64,000 nucleotides of DNA from CAJQGY01 sp964417685. Its GTDB lineage: Bacteria; Pseudomonadota; Gammaproteobacteria; Magnimaribacterales; D2472. Position numbers and translations under genes: made by a program. The notes under the pieces were generated by a model. That model was not told the origin of the DNA. It made no database searches and saw only the letters and a list, made by a program, of their open reading frames with translations. Below, in pieces: positions 44,557-52,446 of this stretch (the stretch's first letter is position 1; each line of letters starts with the position of its first letter). The stretch lies in NCBI GenBank assembly GCA_964417685.1, contig CAYQIT010000002.1:124001-188000 (forward strand), given 5' to 3'.

Positions 44557-45477
44557 ATGTTTTCTGGATTTCAAGTTTTTTTAATTTTTGTTTTTTTTCT
44601 TTCTATACTATTTCTATTTTTATCAATTAAAGTAGTTCCACAATCTAAGGTATATGTTATTGAAAGGTTCGGAAAATATACTAAAACTCTTGAGTCTGGA
44701 TTATCAATAATCATCCCTTTCCTTGATAGAGTTGCACACAAGGTAGATATACTTGAAAGGCAGCTCCCAAAATTTCAGATTTCAGTGATTACTAAAGATA
44801 ATGTTGAGGTAGGCCTTGTATCAACTGTATTTTTTAGAATCCTAGATGCTTCAAAATCTGTATACAGAATAAAAAATATTGATTCAGCTATCGAAAACAC
44901 TGCAATTTCAGTCATAAGGTCTGCTGCTGGTAAATTAGAATTAGATGATCTTCAGTCTTCCAGAGAGTCTATGAATTTAGAAATAAAAGAAAGGTTAGGT
45001 CTTGCTGCTGAGATATGGGGTGTAGAAGTTACAAGAACTGAAATTTTAGATGTTCTTGTTGATGAGCAAACAAAAGACTCCCAGAGACAACAGCTTAATG
45101 CAGAAAGAGAAAGAAGAGCTACAATCGCAAAAGCTGAAGGTGATAGAAGAAGTGTTGAGTTAAATGCCGATGCTCAACTGTATGAGGCTCAAAAAGAAGC
45201 TGAAGCTGTAAGAGTAACTGCCGACGCCGATGCTTATGCAGTAAAAATAAAAGCAGAGGCAGACGCAGAGCAAACTAGAGTCGTTGGTAAAGCCATTAAA
45301 GAAGATGGCCAACCTGCTGTTGATTTTGAAATTATGAAGCGACAAGTTGATGGGTTAGCTAAGCTGGCATCCTCAGATCAAACAAAAACATTGGTTGTTC
45401 CATCAGATATCACTAAGGCTTTAGGAAGTGTTGAGCTATTATTAGGTTCAATTAATAGAAAAGAGGATAAAGAGTGA
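44557..45477 (+). CDS. qmcA: SPFH/stomatin-like membrane protein (QmcA type)
   Basis: Inner-membrane scaffold of the SPFH family. An N-terminal helix (residues about 6-26) is followed by the PHB domain (KVVPQSKVYVIERFGKYTKTLESGL, ITKDNVEV, WGVEVTRTEILDV) and a long Ala/Glu-rich coiled coil (residues about 180-250). Length 306 matches E. coli QmcA. Good Shine-Dalgarno AAGGAG. Overlaps the nfeD gene by 4 nt, the usual partnership. Confidence 0.92.
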   Translation: MFSGFQVFLIFVFFLSILFLFLSIKVVPQSKVYVIERFGKYTKTLESGLSIIIPFLDRVAHKVDILERQLPKFQISVITKDNVEVGLVSTVFFRILDASKSVYRIKNIDSAIENTAISVIRSAAGKLELDDLQSSRESMNLEIKERLGLAAEIWGVEVTRTEILDVLVDEQTKDSQRQQLNAERERRATIAKAEGDRRSVELNADAQLYEAQKEAEAVRVTADADAYAVKIKAEADAEQTRVVGKAIKEDGQPAVDFEIMKRQVDGLAKLASSDQTKTLVVPSDITKALGSVELLLGSINRKEDKE

Positions 45478-45755
45478 TAGAGTTTATTGAGAATGCTAAT
45501 AACTGGTTAATTATAGGTACTCTCCTAATAATTATTGAGGTAGTGTTATTTGGCTCCTTTATATTTTTTCTTCCTGCTGGCATCGGAGCAATCATAATAG
45601 GCTTGATATATAAAATTCAGTCTTTATTACCATTTTCTCTTATATCAAGTTGGGCTGCATCCCTTGTTTTGTGGGGCATTGTATCGATTGGAATATCATT
45701 TTTCATTCAAAAATACTTTAAAAGCAATACTTCCAAAGATATTAATGACTACTAA
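45474..45755 (+). CDS. NfeD-like membrane protein, short form
   Basis: Protein of 93 residues with two or three membrane helices (about residues 10-45 and 50-80), GSFIFFLPAGIGAIIIGL and SWAASLVLWGIVS, matching the membrane part of NfeD/YbbK proteins that pair with SPFH proteins. The soluble OB-fold domain of longer NfeD proteins is absent. Coupled to the SPFH gene by a 4-nt overlap. Confidence 0.8.
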   Translation: MIEFIENANNWLIIGTLLIIIEVVLFGSFIFFLPAGIGAIIIGLIYKIQSLLPFSLISSWAASLVLWGIVSIGISFFIQKYFKSNTSKDINDY

Positions 45756-45756
45756 A

Positions 45757-47031
45757 TTATTTAAAGTGATTAAATAAAAGTTTTAGGTCTTCAATTTTAG
45801 AAATAGATTCTTGACCATCTCTCGTTCTCAATTCAACAGAACCATCATCAAGAAATTTATTACCTAAAATGATATTTATGGGTGTGCCTATCAGCTCTGA
45901 ATCCTTAATTTTTGAGCCAAAACCAGCTTTTCTGTCATCAAGTAATACGTCGTAACCCTGATTTAATAATTCTTGGTACAATTTATTTGATGCATCTTCA
46001 ATTTCCTTATTTTTTTCATAGCCAATTGGAATTATATTCACATCAAATGGAGCAATAGCAGCAGGCCAGACAATTCCTTTATCATCATTATTTTGTTCTA
46101 TAGAAGCGGCAACTATTCGAGAAACACCAATTCCATAACAACCCATTTGCAAGCTAATAGATTTTCCATCTTTTGTTTGAACAGTTGCCCCCATATTTTC
46201 TGAATAAACAGTACCAAGCTTAAAAATATGGCCAACTTCGATACCTTTTTTAATTTGAATAGTGCCATTACCATCTGGAGCTTTTTTGCCCTCAAGGGAA
46301 GCTATATCTTCACCATTTTTCAATAGTAGTTCGGTATTTATTGCAAACTCAGAGTCACTGCTAATAGCTATAGTGTCTTCTCCATTCTCAGCAAGAACAT
46401 GAAACTCTTCAGATGCATCACCCCCTATAGCACCTGAATCGGCCTTAACAATCTTGTATTCAAGCCCAATTTTTTCAAGTATTTTTTTGTAAGTATTTCT
46501 CATATCTATATAGCTTTTATCAAGTGATTCCTCATCAACACCAAAACTATATGCATCTTTCATTAAAAATTCTCTACTTCTCATAACGCCATATCTTGGT
46601 CTAATTTCATCTCTAAATTTTGTTTGAATTTGATATGTATTAATGGGAAGTTCTTTATAACTCTTGATAGTATTTCTTACTAAGTCTGTAATAACTTCTT
46701 CATGTGTTGGCCCTAAACAAAAATCACGTTCATGCCTGTCTTGAATTCTTAAAAGCTCTTTTCCCATCTTTTCCCATCTATGAGTCTCATCCCATATCTC
46801 TTTTGGTTGGACCATAGGCATCAAAACCTCTTGAGCTCCTGACTTATTCATCTCTGATCTAACAATCTCTTCAACTTTTCTAAGGACTTTTAAGCCCATT
46901 GGAAGCCATGTATATACCCCTGAAGCCACTTTACGAATCATGCCTGCTCTAAGCATTAATTTGTGACTTATTATCTCAGCTTCTTGCGGTGCTTCTTTGA
47001 GCGTTGGTAAAACTAATTTTGAAAATAACAT
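45757..47031 (-). CDS. proS: Prolyl-tRNA synthetase lacking the editing insertion
   Basis: Class II aminoacyl-tRNA synthetase. Motif 2 (TKFRDEIRPRYGVMRSREFLMKDAYSF core) and motif 3 (GCYGIGVSRIVAA), plus the C-terminal anticodon-binding domain (APFDVNIIPIG, DDRKAGFGSKIKDSELIG), are present. At 424 residues it is about 150 shorter than the E. coli enzyme (572): the INS editing domain between motifs 2 and 3 is reduced to a short connector after DASEEFHVLAENGED. This form is well known in alphaproteobacteria and unusual for gammaproteobacteria. Confidence 0.95.
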   Translation of the reverse strand: MLFSKLVLPTLKEAPQEAEIISHKLMLRAGMIRKVASGVYTWLPMGLKVLRKVEEIVRSEMNKSGAQEVLMPMVQPKEIWDETHRWEKMGKELLRIQDRHERDFCLGPTHEEVITDLVRNTIKSYKELPINTYQIQTKFRDEIRPRYGVMRSREFLMKDAYSFGVDEESLDKSYIDMRNTYKKILEKIGLEYKIVKADSGAIGGDASEEFHVLAENGEDTIAISSDSEFAINTELLLKNGEDIASLEGKKAPDGNGTIQIKKGIEVGHIFKLGTVYSENMGATVQTKDGKSISLQMGCYGIGVSRIVAASIEQNNDDKGIVWPAAIAPFDVNIIPIGYEKNKEIEDASNKLYQELLNQGYDVLLDDRKAGFGSKIKDSELIGTPINIILGNKFLDDGSVELRTRDGQESISKIEDLKLLFNHFK

Positions 47032-47037
47032 TATTAA

Positions 47038-47043
47038 ATTATA
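47038..47043 (-). promoter_or_regulatory. -10 box of proS, leaderless spacing
   Basis: Read on the minus strand, TATAAT is followed by TTAATA and then the proS ATG at 47031, so the predicted +1 is the first base of the start codon. No Shine-Dalgarno is present. Confidence 0.55.
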
Positions 47044-47090
47044 TGAATAAAATCTTATAGTTTATAATTCTATCTTTTTTTTGAAGACAT

Positions 47091-47369
47091 ATGCCGATTT
47101 ATGAATATAAATGTTCACATTGTGGGCACCAATTGGAAGCAATACAGAAGATTAGCGATGATCCTCTTTTGCTTTGCCCAAATTGTGATAAAAACGGATT
47201 AAAAAAACAGGTCACAGCCCCATCATTCAGATTAAAGGGGTCAGGTTGGTATGAAACTGATTTTAAAACAGGAAAGAAGAAAAATCTTTTAGATGATTCA
47301 TCAAAAAAAGAATCAGTAAATACAGTTACTGACTCCAAGAAAGCAGATAAAAAGGATAAGATAAGCTAA
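47091..47369 (+). CDS. FmdB-type zinc ribbon protein
   Basis: Protein of 92 residues with an N-terminal zinc ribbon, MPIYEYKCSHCGHQLE and LLCPNCDKNGLKKQVTAP, the Pfam FmdB/CxxC_CxxC_SSSS type, and a charged Lys/Asp tail. Function unknown; it was once linked to formamidase regulation, but its steady position before aspS in many proteobacteria is the better clue. A TATAAT at 47063-47068 is a likely -10. Confidence 0.85.
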   Translation: MPIYEYKCSHCGHQLEAIQKISDDPLLLCPNCDKNGLKKQVTAPSFRLKGSGWYETDFKTGKKKNLLDDSSKKESVNTVTDSKKADKKDKIS

Positions 47370-47385
47370 TTAAAGAGGAATTAAA

Positions 47386-49155
47386 ATGAGATCACACTAT
47401 TGTGGCGAAATAACTACAAAAAATTTAGATAAAGAAGTTACGCTTTGTGGATGGGTTCATAAAAGAAGGGATCATGGAGGAGTCATTTTCGTAGACTTGA
47501 GAGACATAAAAGGAATCTGTCAGGTTGTTTTCAATCCAGATAGCAAAGAATCATTTCAATATGCAGAAACTTTAAGAAATGAATTTGTTATTTCTGTAAA
47601 AGGATTTGTTAGAAATAGGCTTGAGGGAACAATTAATTCAAATATGGCTACAGGTGAGGTTGAGCTTGTTGTTTCTTCTCTAGACATTTTAAGCAAAGCC
47701 ACAACTCCAGTATTTCCGCTAGATGACTATCAAGATGTTAACGAGGATGTAAGACTAAAAAATAGAGTTCTTGATTTAAGAAGACCAGAGATGAATCAAA
47801 GGATCGTAACTAGATCTAAAATCTCATCAACAATTAGAAATTATCTTGATGATAATGATTTCAATGAAATAGAAACTCCTATCTTAACAAGGGCAACTCC
47901 TGAAGGAGCTAGGGATTACATACTTCCTAGTAGAGTTCAGCCAGGAAATTTCTTTGCTTTGCCTCAGTCACCCCAGCTATTTAAACAGATGCTTATGATG
48001 GGCGGCTTAGATAAATATTATCAAGTTGCAAGATGTTTTAGAGACGAAGATCTTAGAGCTGATAGACAGCCTGAATTTACTCAGATTGATATTGAAGCAT
48101 CTTTTATTGATCAAGATTATATTCTTGATTTAGCAGAAGGAATGGTAAAACTTCTTATTGAAAAGTTTTGCAATTATTCTCTTGATAAATTCCCAGTCCT
48201 AAATTGGCATGATTCAATGAGAGATTATGGTTGTGATAAACCTGATTTAAGAATTCCTTTAAAGTTAGTTGAAATTTCTGAGCTTGTTGAAAATGAGGAG
48301 TTTAAAGTTTTTTCTGGCCCAGCAAAAGACGAAGGCTCTAGAGTAGTCGCTCTTAAAATCCCTGGAGGAAATAATTTATCTAGAGGACAGATTGATGAAT
48401 ATACTAAATTTGTCTCTAAACTTGGTGCAAAGGGCTTAGCTTATATTAAAGTAAATGCTACTGATGGCAGTGAGAATGGACTTCAGTCACCGATATTAAA
48501 ATTCTTAGATGCTAAAACTATAGAATCTATAATATCTGAACTTAATCTAGAAGCAGGCGATCTTGTATTCTTTGGCGCAGGCACAAAGAGTGTTGTTAAT
48601 TTAACTATGAGTAGTTTAATTAAGAAGTTGGGAGAAGATTTAAATCTTTATGACTCAGAATGGGCGCCTTGCTGGATTGTAAACTTTCCAATGTTTGAAA
48701 GGAATACAGATGGCAATCTTACTTCTTTGCATCATCCCTTTACATTACCTAAGTGCACAACAGAAGAATTATCAAAGGATCCAGATGGCGCATTAGCTCA
48801 TGCATATGACATTGTTCTAAATGGTTATGAAGTGGGTGGAGGCTCATTAAGAATATATGATCAAGATATGCAAAAAATAGTTTTTGAAATACTAAATATC
48901 ACTAAAGAAGAGGCTGAAAATAAGTTTGGATTTTTACTTAATGCCTTATCAGCTGGCTGTCCTCCTCATGGCGGTATTGCATTTGGTCTTGATAGGTTGG
49001 TTATGTTAATAACAAATACAACAAATATTAGAGATGTAATTGCTTTCCCAAAAACTCAGAGCGCAACTTGCTTGCTTACAGATGCACCAAGCAATGTAGA
49101 TGAAAAACAGCTTGATGAACTTAAAATTCAATCAACAGTAGAGGAAGATATTTAA
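47386..49155 (+). CDS. aspS: Aspartyl-tRNA synthetase
   Basis: Class IIb synthetase, 589 residues. N-terminal OB-fold anticodon domain (VTLCGWVHKRRDHGGVIFVDLRD start), motif 2 (QVARCFRDEDLRADRQPEFTQID start), a GAD insertion domain in the middle, and motif 3 (GGIAFGLDRLVML). The GAD domain is the bacterial type. Shine-Dalgarno AGAGGA. Followed without a gap by yebC. Confidence 0.97.
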   Translation: MRSHYCGEITTKNLDKEVTLCGWVHKRRDHGGVIFVDLRDIKGICQVVFNPDSKESFQYAETLRNEFVISVKGFVRNRLEGTINSNMATGEVELVVSSLDILSKATTPVFPLDDYQDVNEDVRLKNRVLDLRRPEMNQRIVTRSKISSTIRNYLDDNDFNEIETPILTRATPEGARDYILPSRVQPGNFFALPQSPQLFKQMLMMGGLDKYYQVARCFRDEDLRADRQPEFTQIDIEASFIDQDYILDLAEGMVKLLIEKFCNYSLDKFPVLNWHDSMRDYGCDKPDLRIPLKLVEISELVENEEFKVFSGPAKDEGSRVVALKIPGGNNLSRGQIDEYTKFVSKLGAKGLAYIKVNATDGSENGLQSPILKFLDAKTIESIISELNLEAGDLVFFGAGTKSVVNLTMSSLIKKLGEDLNLYDSEWAPCWIVNFPMFERNTDGNLTSLHHPFTLPKCTTEELSKDPDGALAHAYDIVLNGYEVGGGSLRIYDQDMQKIVFEILNITKEEAENKFGFLLNALSAGCPPHGGIAFGLDRLVMLITNTTNIRDVIAFPKTQSATCLLTDAPSNVDEKQLDELKIQSTVEEDI

Positions 49156-49893
49156 ATGGCAGGACATTCCAAATGGGCCAATATTAAACACAGAAAAGCT
49201 AGGCAAGATGCATCAAGAGCGAAAGTTTGGACTAAGGTTATTAGAGAAATAACAGTTGCTGCAAAAGGAGGACCAGACCCAGAAGACAACCCTCGTTTGA
49301 GACTAGCTTTAGAGAAAGCAAATCAGGCAAATATGCCTAAAGACACTATTAAAAGAGCAATCCAGAAAGGTTCAGGAACTGGTGAAACAGGAGCTCTTGA
49401 AGAAATAGTTTTTGAAGGTTATGGCCCAGGTGGTGTTGCAATTCTTGTCGAAACAATGACTGATAATAGAAATAGAACAGTTTCAGATGTAAGACATGTT
49501 TTTTCTAAATTTGGTGGTAATCTTGGTACAGATGGGTCAGTTGCATATCTATTTAATAAGTTAGGAATAATCCACATACCTAAAAATATCTCAGAAGATG
49601 ATTTAATGGATATTGCTTTAGAAGCAGGGGCTGAAGATTTGGTTGATGAAAATGAGTATTTTGAAGTAATTACGTCACATAATGATTTAAGCACAGTTAA
49701 TGATTCTCTAAAGTTAAAAGAAATTGAAATTACAAATGCCGAGGTAACATTAAGGGCCGAGACTCTAGTCGAGATTGACGAGGAAATGGCTGAAAAGGTT
49801 CTTAAAATAATGGAGTTTATGGATGATCTCGATGATGTTCAGGAAGTTCACACTAATGCTCAATTTCCAGATAATTTTGAGCCAGGAGAATAG
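49156..49893 (+). CDS. yebC: YebC/PmpR-family protein
   Basis: Protein of 245 residues starting MAGHSKWANIKHRKARQD, with IREITVAAKGG, ANMPKDTIKRAIQKG and GYGPGGVAI, all standard YebC signatures. Members act as transcription regulators or help ribosomes at proline stretches. In gammaproteobacteria yebC is normally followed by ruvC-ruvA-ruvB; here a different nuclease gene follows after 2 nt. Confidence 0.96.
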   Translation: MAGHSKWANIKHRKARQDASRAKVWTKVIREITVAAKGGPDPEDNPRLRLALEKANQANMPKDTIKRAIQKGSGTGETGALEEIVFEGYGPGGVAILVETMTDNRNRTVSDVRHVFSKFGGNLGTDGSVAYLFNKLGIIHIPKNISEDDLMDIALEAGAEDLVDENEYFEVITSHNDLSTVNDSLKLKEIEITNAEVTLRAETLVEIDEEMAEKVLKIMEFMDDLDDVQEVHTNAQFPDNFEPGE

Positions 49894-49895
49894 TT

Positions 49896-50321
49896 TTGCC
49901 TGTTAATTCAAGAGCAAAAGGAGCAAATTTCGAGAGAGAGATTGGAAACCTCTTAGTACAAGATCTAAATCTATCAAATCCTGTTAAAAGAATTTTAGAG
50001 CAGACACGCACAAAAGAGCTTCCAGATCTGAGGCTTGGAAGATGGTGTTTAGAATGTAAACGATATGGAGATGGCGGGGAGCCACCCCAGGATTGGTGGG
50101 ATCAGGTCCTGAGATCATCAGAGGGCAATGGATTAATACCTGCATTAATTTATAAATTTAATAGAAGGCCAATAAAAGTAAGGGTTCTTGCATCATCTAT
50201 AAACCCAAATATAAAAAATAACTTAATTACAGTTGATTTATTATGGCCTGACTTTATACAGATCATCCTTGAACTTTACCAAAAAGATATTGAGCTTCAT
50301 GAACAAAGCTATCAAGCCTAA
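49896..50321 (+). CDS. PD-(D/E)XK nuclease resembling phage Holliday junction resolvases, at the ruvC site
   Basis: Protein of 141 residues starting with TTG at 49896, 7 nt after AGGAG (49884-49888). The N-terminus NSRAKGANFEREIGNLL resembles small phage and archaeal (Hjc-like) resolvases, and the nuclease core fits: E15 in helix 1, P43-D44, then E53-C-K55 (LPDLRLGRWCLECKRYG). A WWDQV helix and a LIYKFNRRPIKVRV strand follow, as in those phage proteins. It has no RuvC-type DDE/RNase H motifs. It sits between yebC and ybgC where ruvCAB normally lie, so replacement of RuvC is inferred. Overlaps ybgC by 23 nt. Confidence 0.72.
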   Translation: MPVNSRAKGANFEREIGNLLVQDLNLSNPVKRILEQTRTKELPDLRLGRWCLECKRYGDGGEPPQDWWDQVLRSSEGNGLIPALIYKFNRRPIKVRVLASSINPNIKNNLITVDLLWPDFIQIILELYQKDIELHEQSYQA

Positions 50322-50709
50322 AGATTTATATATAAAAATTTACTGTGAGGATACTGATTTTCAGGGTTTTGTTTATCATGCAAACTATCTAAAGTATTTT
50401 GAAAGATCAAGAACAGAGTTTTTAATTGATAATGATATTAATCAAAATTATTTACTGGAACAAAATCAAGCATTTGTTGTTAGAGCTATTCAAATGAAAT
50501 ATCTAGCACCAGCGAAACTTGAGGATGAAATTGTAATAAAAACAGAAGTTCAAAAAAATTCAAATGCAAGATTAACTTTCAACCACATTGCTTATAGTAA
50601 AGATTTATCAAAGTCACTTTGCAGTGCCAGCGTTGAAGTCTGCTTAATAAATTTAACCACAAAAAAACCACAAGTCTTTAGCAATGATTTATTATTAATC
50701 TTTGAGTAA
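50299..50709 (+). CDS. ybgC: Acyl-CoA thioesterase YbgC
   Basis: Hotdog-fold 4-hydroxybenzoyl-CoA-type thioesterase that heads the tol-pal operon. The catalytic Asp motif is YCEDTDFQGFVYHANYLKYFERSRTEF's core (D near residue 18). I chose ATG at 50299 (136 residues, MNKAIKPKDLY), close to the E. coli length of 134; the longer in-frame start at 50233 adds 22 residues read within the nuclease gene. Confidence 0.93.
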   Translation: MNKAIKPKDLYIKIYCEDTDFQGFVYHANYLKYFERSRTEFLIDNDINQNYLLEQNQAFVVRAIQMKYLAPAKLEDEIVIKTEVQKNSNARLTFNHIAYSKDLSKSLCSASVEVCLINLTTKKPQVFSNDLLLIFE

Positions 50710-50715
50710 AAAATT

Positions 50716-51390
50716 ATGGATGATATTTCTGTTTTAAATCTTTTTCTAGAAGCTGGCTTAGTTGTAAAGACAGTAATGCTGATTTTAATATTAGCCTCTT
50801 TAGTGACCTGGATAGTAATTATTGAAAGATATACCTTTTACAAGAAAATTAAACGAATTAATTCTGATTTTTTAACAAAATTTTGGTCAGGTGAAGACCT
50901 TAATAAACTATACAAAGAAATTCCTGATAATAATGCAATTCACTATGGATCACTGAATGTATTTAAGAGTGCATTTGGTGAGTTTACTTCCCTCAAAACT
51001 TCTAATGAAATAACAGAGCTTGATTTGGAAGGAATTAATAGATCAATGAGAGTTGCTATTGCTTCTGATGAAGAGCAGATGAATCAGAACCTATCTTTCT
51101 TAGCTAATGTAGGTTCAGTAAGCCCATACATTGGCCTGTTTGGTACAGTATGGGGCATAATGACAGCTTTTCAGGGTCTCTCTGATGCCACTCAAGCAAC
51201 TATTAATGCTGTTGCACCTGGAATATCGGAAGCACTTGTAGCAACTGCAATGGGATTATTTGCAGCAATACCAGCAGTACTTGCATATAATAAATTTGCA
51301 TCTGAGCTTGAAAGCATTTCGCAATCTACAGTTATTTTTTCAGAAGAGCTTGCAAGTATCTTTTACAAGCAAACTTTGAAGAATAAATGA
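50716..51390 (+). CDS. tolQ: Tol-Pal system protein TolQ
   Basis: Proton-channel subunit energising TolA in the inner membrane. Three membrane helices are visible (about residues 15-35, 130-155 and 165-190), with VGSVSPYIGLFGTVWGIMTAFQGL and the EALVATAMGLFAAIPAVLAYN block typical of TolQ/ExbB. Length 224. Overlaps tolR by 4 nt. Confidence 0.96.
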   Translation: MDDISVLNLFLEAGLVVKTVMLILILASLVTWIVIIERYTFYKKIKRINSDFLTKFWSGEDLNKLYKEIPDNNAIHYGSLNVFKSAFGEFTSLKTSNEITELDLEGINRSMRVAIASDEEQMNQNLSFLANVGSVSPYIGLFGTVWGIMTAFQGLSDATQATINAVAPGISEALVATAMGLFAAIPAVLAYNKFASELESISQSTVIFSEELASIFYKQTLKNK

Positions 51391-51809
51391 TATATAGACT
51401 AGGTAAGAAAAAAAAATTAACTGCAGAAATCAACGTAGTGCCCTATATAGATGTTATGTTGGTCCTTCTTATAATTTTTATGGTTTTATCGCCTTTATTA
51501 ATTCAAGGTATTGAAGTAAATTTGCCGCAAACTGATACAACTAAGATGTCAGTACAAAATGAACCTCTTGTAATCTCAATAGACGCAAATGGCAAATATT
51601 ACATAAATATCGGTGATGAACAATTGCCAATTGATCTTGAAGAATTAAAAAATAAGTCATTAGTCATTTTTTCTGCTAATCCAGATATTGAAGTGGTATT
51701 TCAAGGTGATAAAAGTGTTTCATTTGAAAGTGTTGCAAAAGCAATGGCAGCAGTCCAGAGTGTAGGCATAGAGAAAATTGGTATAGTCACTACTGGGTAT
51801 GCAGACTAA
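51387..51809 (+). CDS. tolR: Tol-Pal system protein TolR
   Basis: Inner-membrane partner of TolQ, 140 residues. The N-terminus has INVVPYIDVMLVLLIIFMV with the proton-path Asp (YIDVMLVLL), then a periplasmic domain with VNLPQTDT and VVFQGDKSVSFESVAKAMAAVQSVG. Overlaps tolQ by 4 nt and tolA by 11 nt. Confidence 0.96.
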   Translation: MIYRLGKKKKLTAEINVVPYIDVMLVLLIIFMVLSPLLIQGIEVNLPQTDTTKMSVQNEPLVISIDANGKYYINIGDEQLPIDLEELKNKSLVIFSANPDIEVVFQGDKSVSFESVAKAMAAVQSVGIEKIGIVTTGYAD

Positions 51810-52446
51810 AAATAACTATCTTGTTGCCTCATTTTTTTCATTTTTAATTCATGCTAGTTTGATTTTAATTCTGCTTGGTTATTTTCATAACGAATACACA
51901 AATAGGCCAGTTCTAAGCAAACCAATCGAAGTAAGCTTAATTTCAATTGAAGAAACTCCTGTCAAAAAAACACAAATAGAGCCCGCTACAAAAAATAACA
52001 AAGAAGCTCTGTCTCAGCCTGTAAAAGTTATAGATAAAAAAATTACACCTATAAATAGTCAAGAAAATAAGATTGAAAAATCGATCTTGATCGAACAAAC
52101 CAATAATATAAACGAATTGCTGCAAGAAGATGCAGAAGCAATAAATAATGACGAAAATAGCAAAATCAACGAATTTAGCTTAGCAATAATAAAAACTATA
52201 GAAGCCGCTTGGATTAAGCCAAAAAATATTCAAGACGGACTTGTCTGTGATTTAAAAATTAGAATAAATAAAAATGGGAGAATCTTAAGTGTTGATCTTG
52301 TAAAAAGTAGTGGGAATATAAGATTTGATAATTCTGCAATAAAAGCAGTAAATAGGGTTGAGACTTTTAACTTTTTTGATAGATTAGACATAAGCATTTA
52401 TCAAGATAATTTTAGAAACGTAACCCTAACATTTAACCCACAATGA
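51799..52446 (+). CDS. tolA: Tol-Pal system protein TolA, short form
   Basis: Links inner-membrane TolQR to outer-membrane TolB-Pal. An N-terminal helix (about residues 9-28), a polar linker of about 100 residues, and a C-terminal TonB/TolA-like domain (CDLKIRINKNGRILSVDLVKSSG start, then FDNSAIKAVNRVETF). At 215 residues it is about half E. coli TolA (421): the long Ala/Lys/Glu helix of domain II is nearly absent, implying a shorter periplasmic reach. Confidence 0.88.
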   Translation: MQTKNNYLVASFFSFLIHASLILILLGYFHNEYTNRPVLSKPIEVSLISIEETPVKKTQIEPATKNNKEALSQPVKVIDKKITPINSQENKIEKSILIEQTNNINELLQEDAEAINNDENSKINEFSLAIIKTIEAAWIKPKNIQDGLVCDLKIRINKNGRILSVDLVKSSGNIRFDNSAIKAVNRVETFNFFDRLDISIYQDNFRNVTLTFNPQ

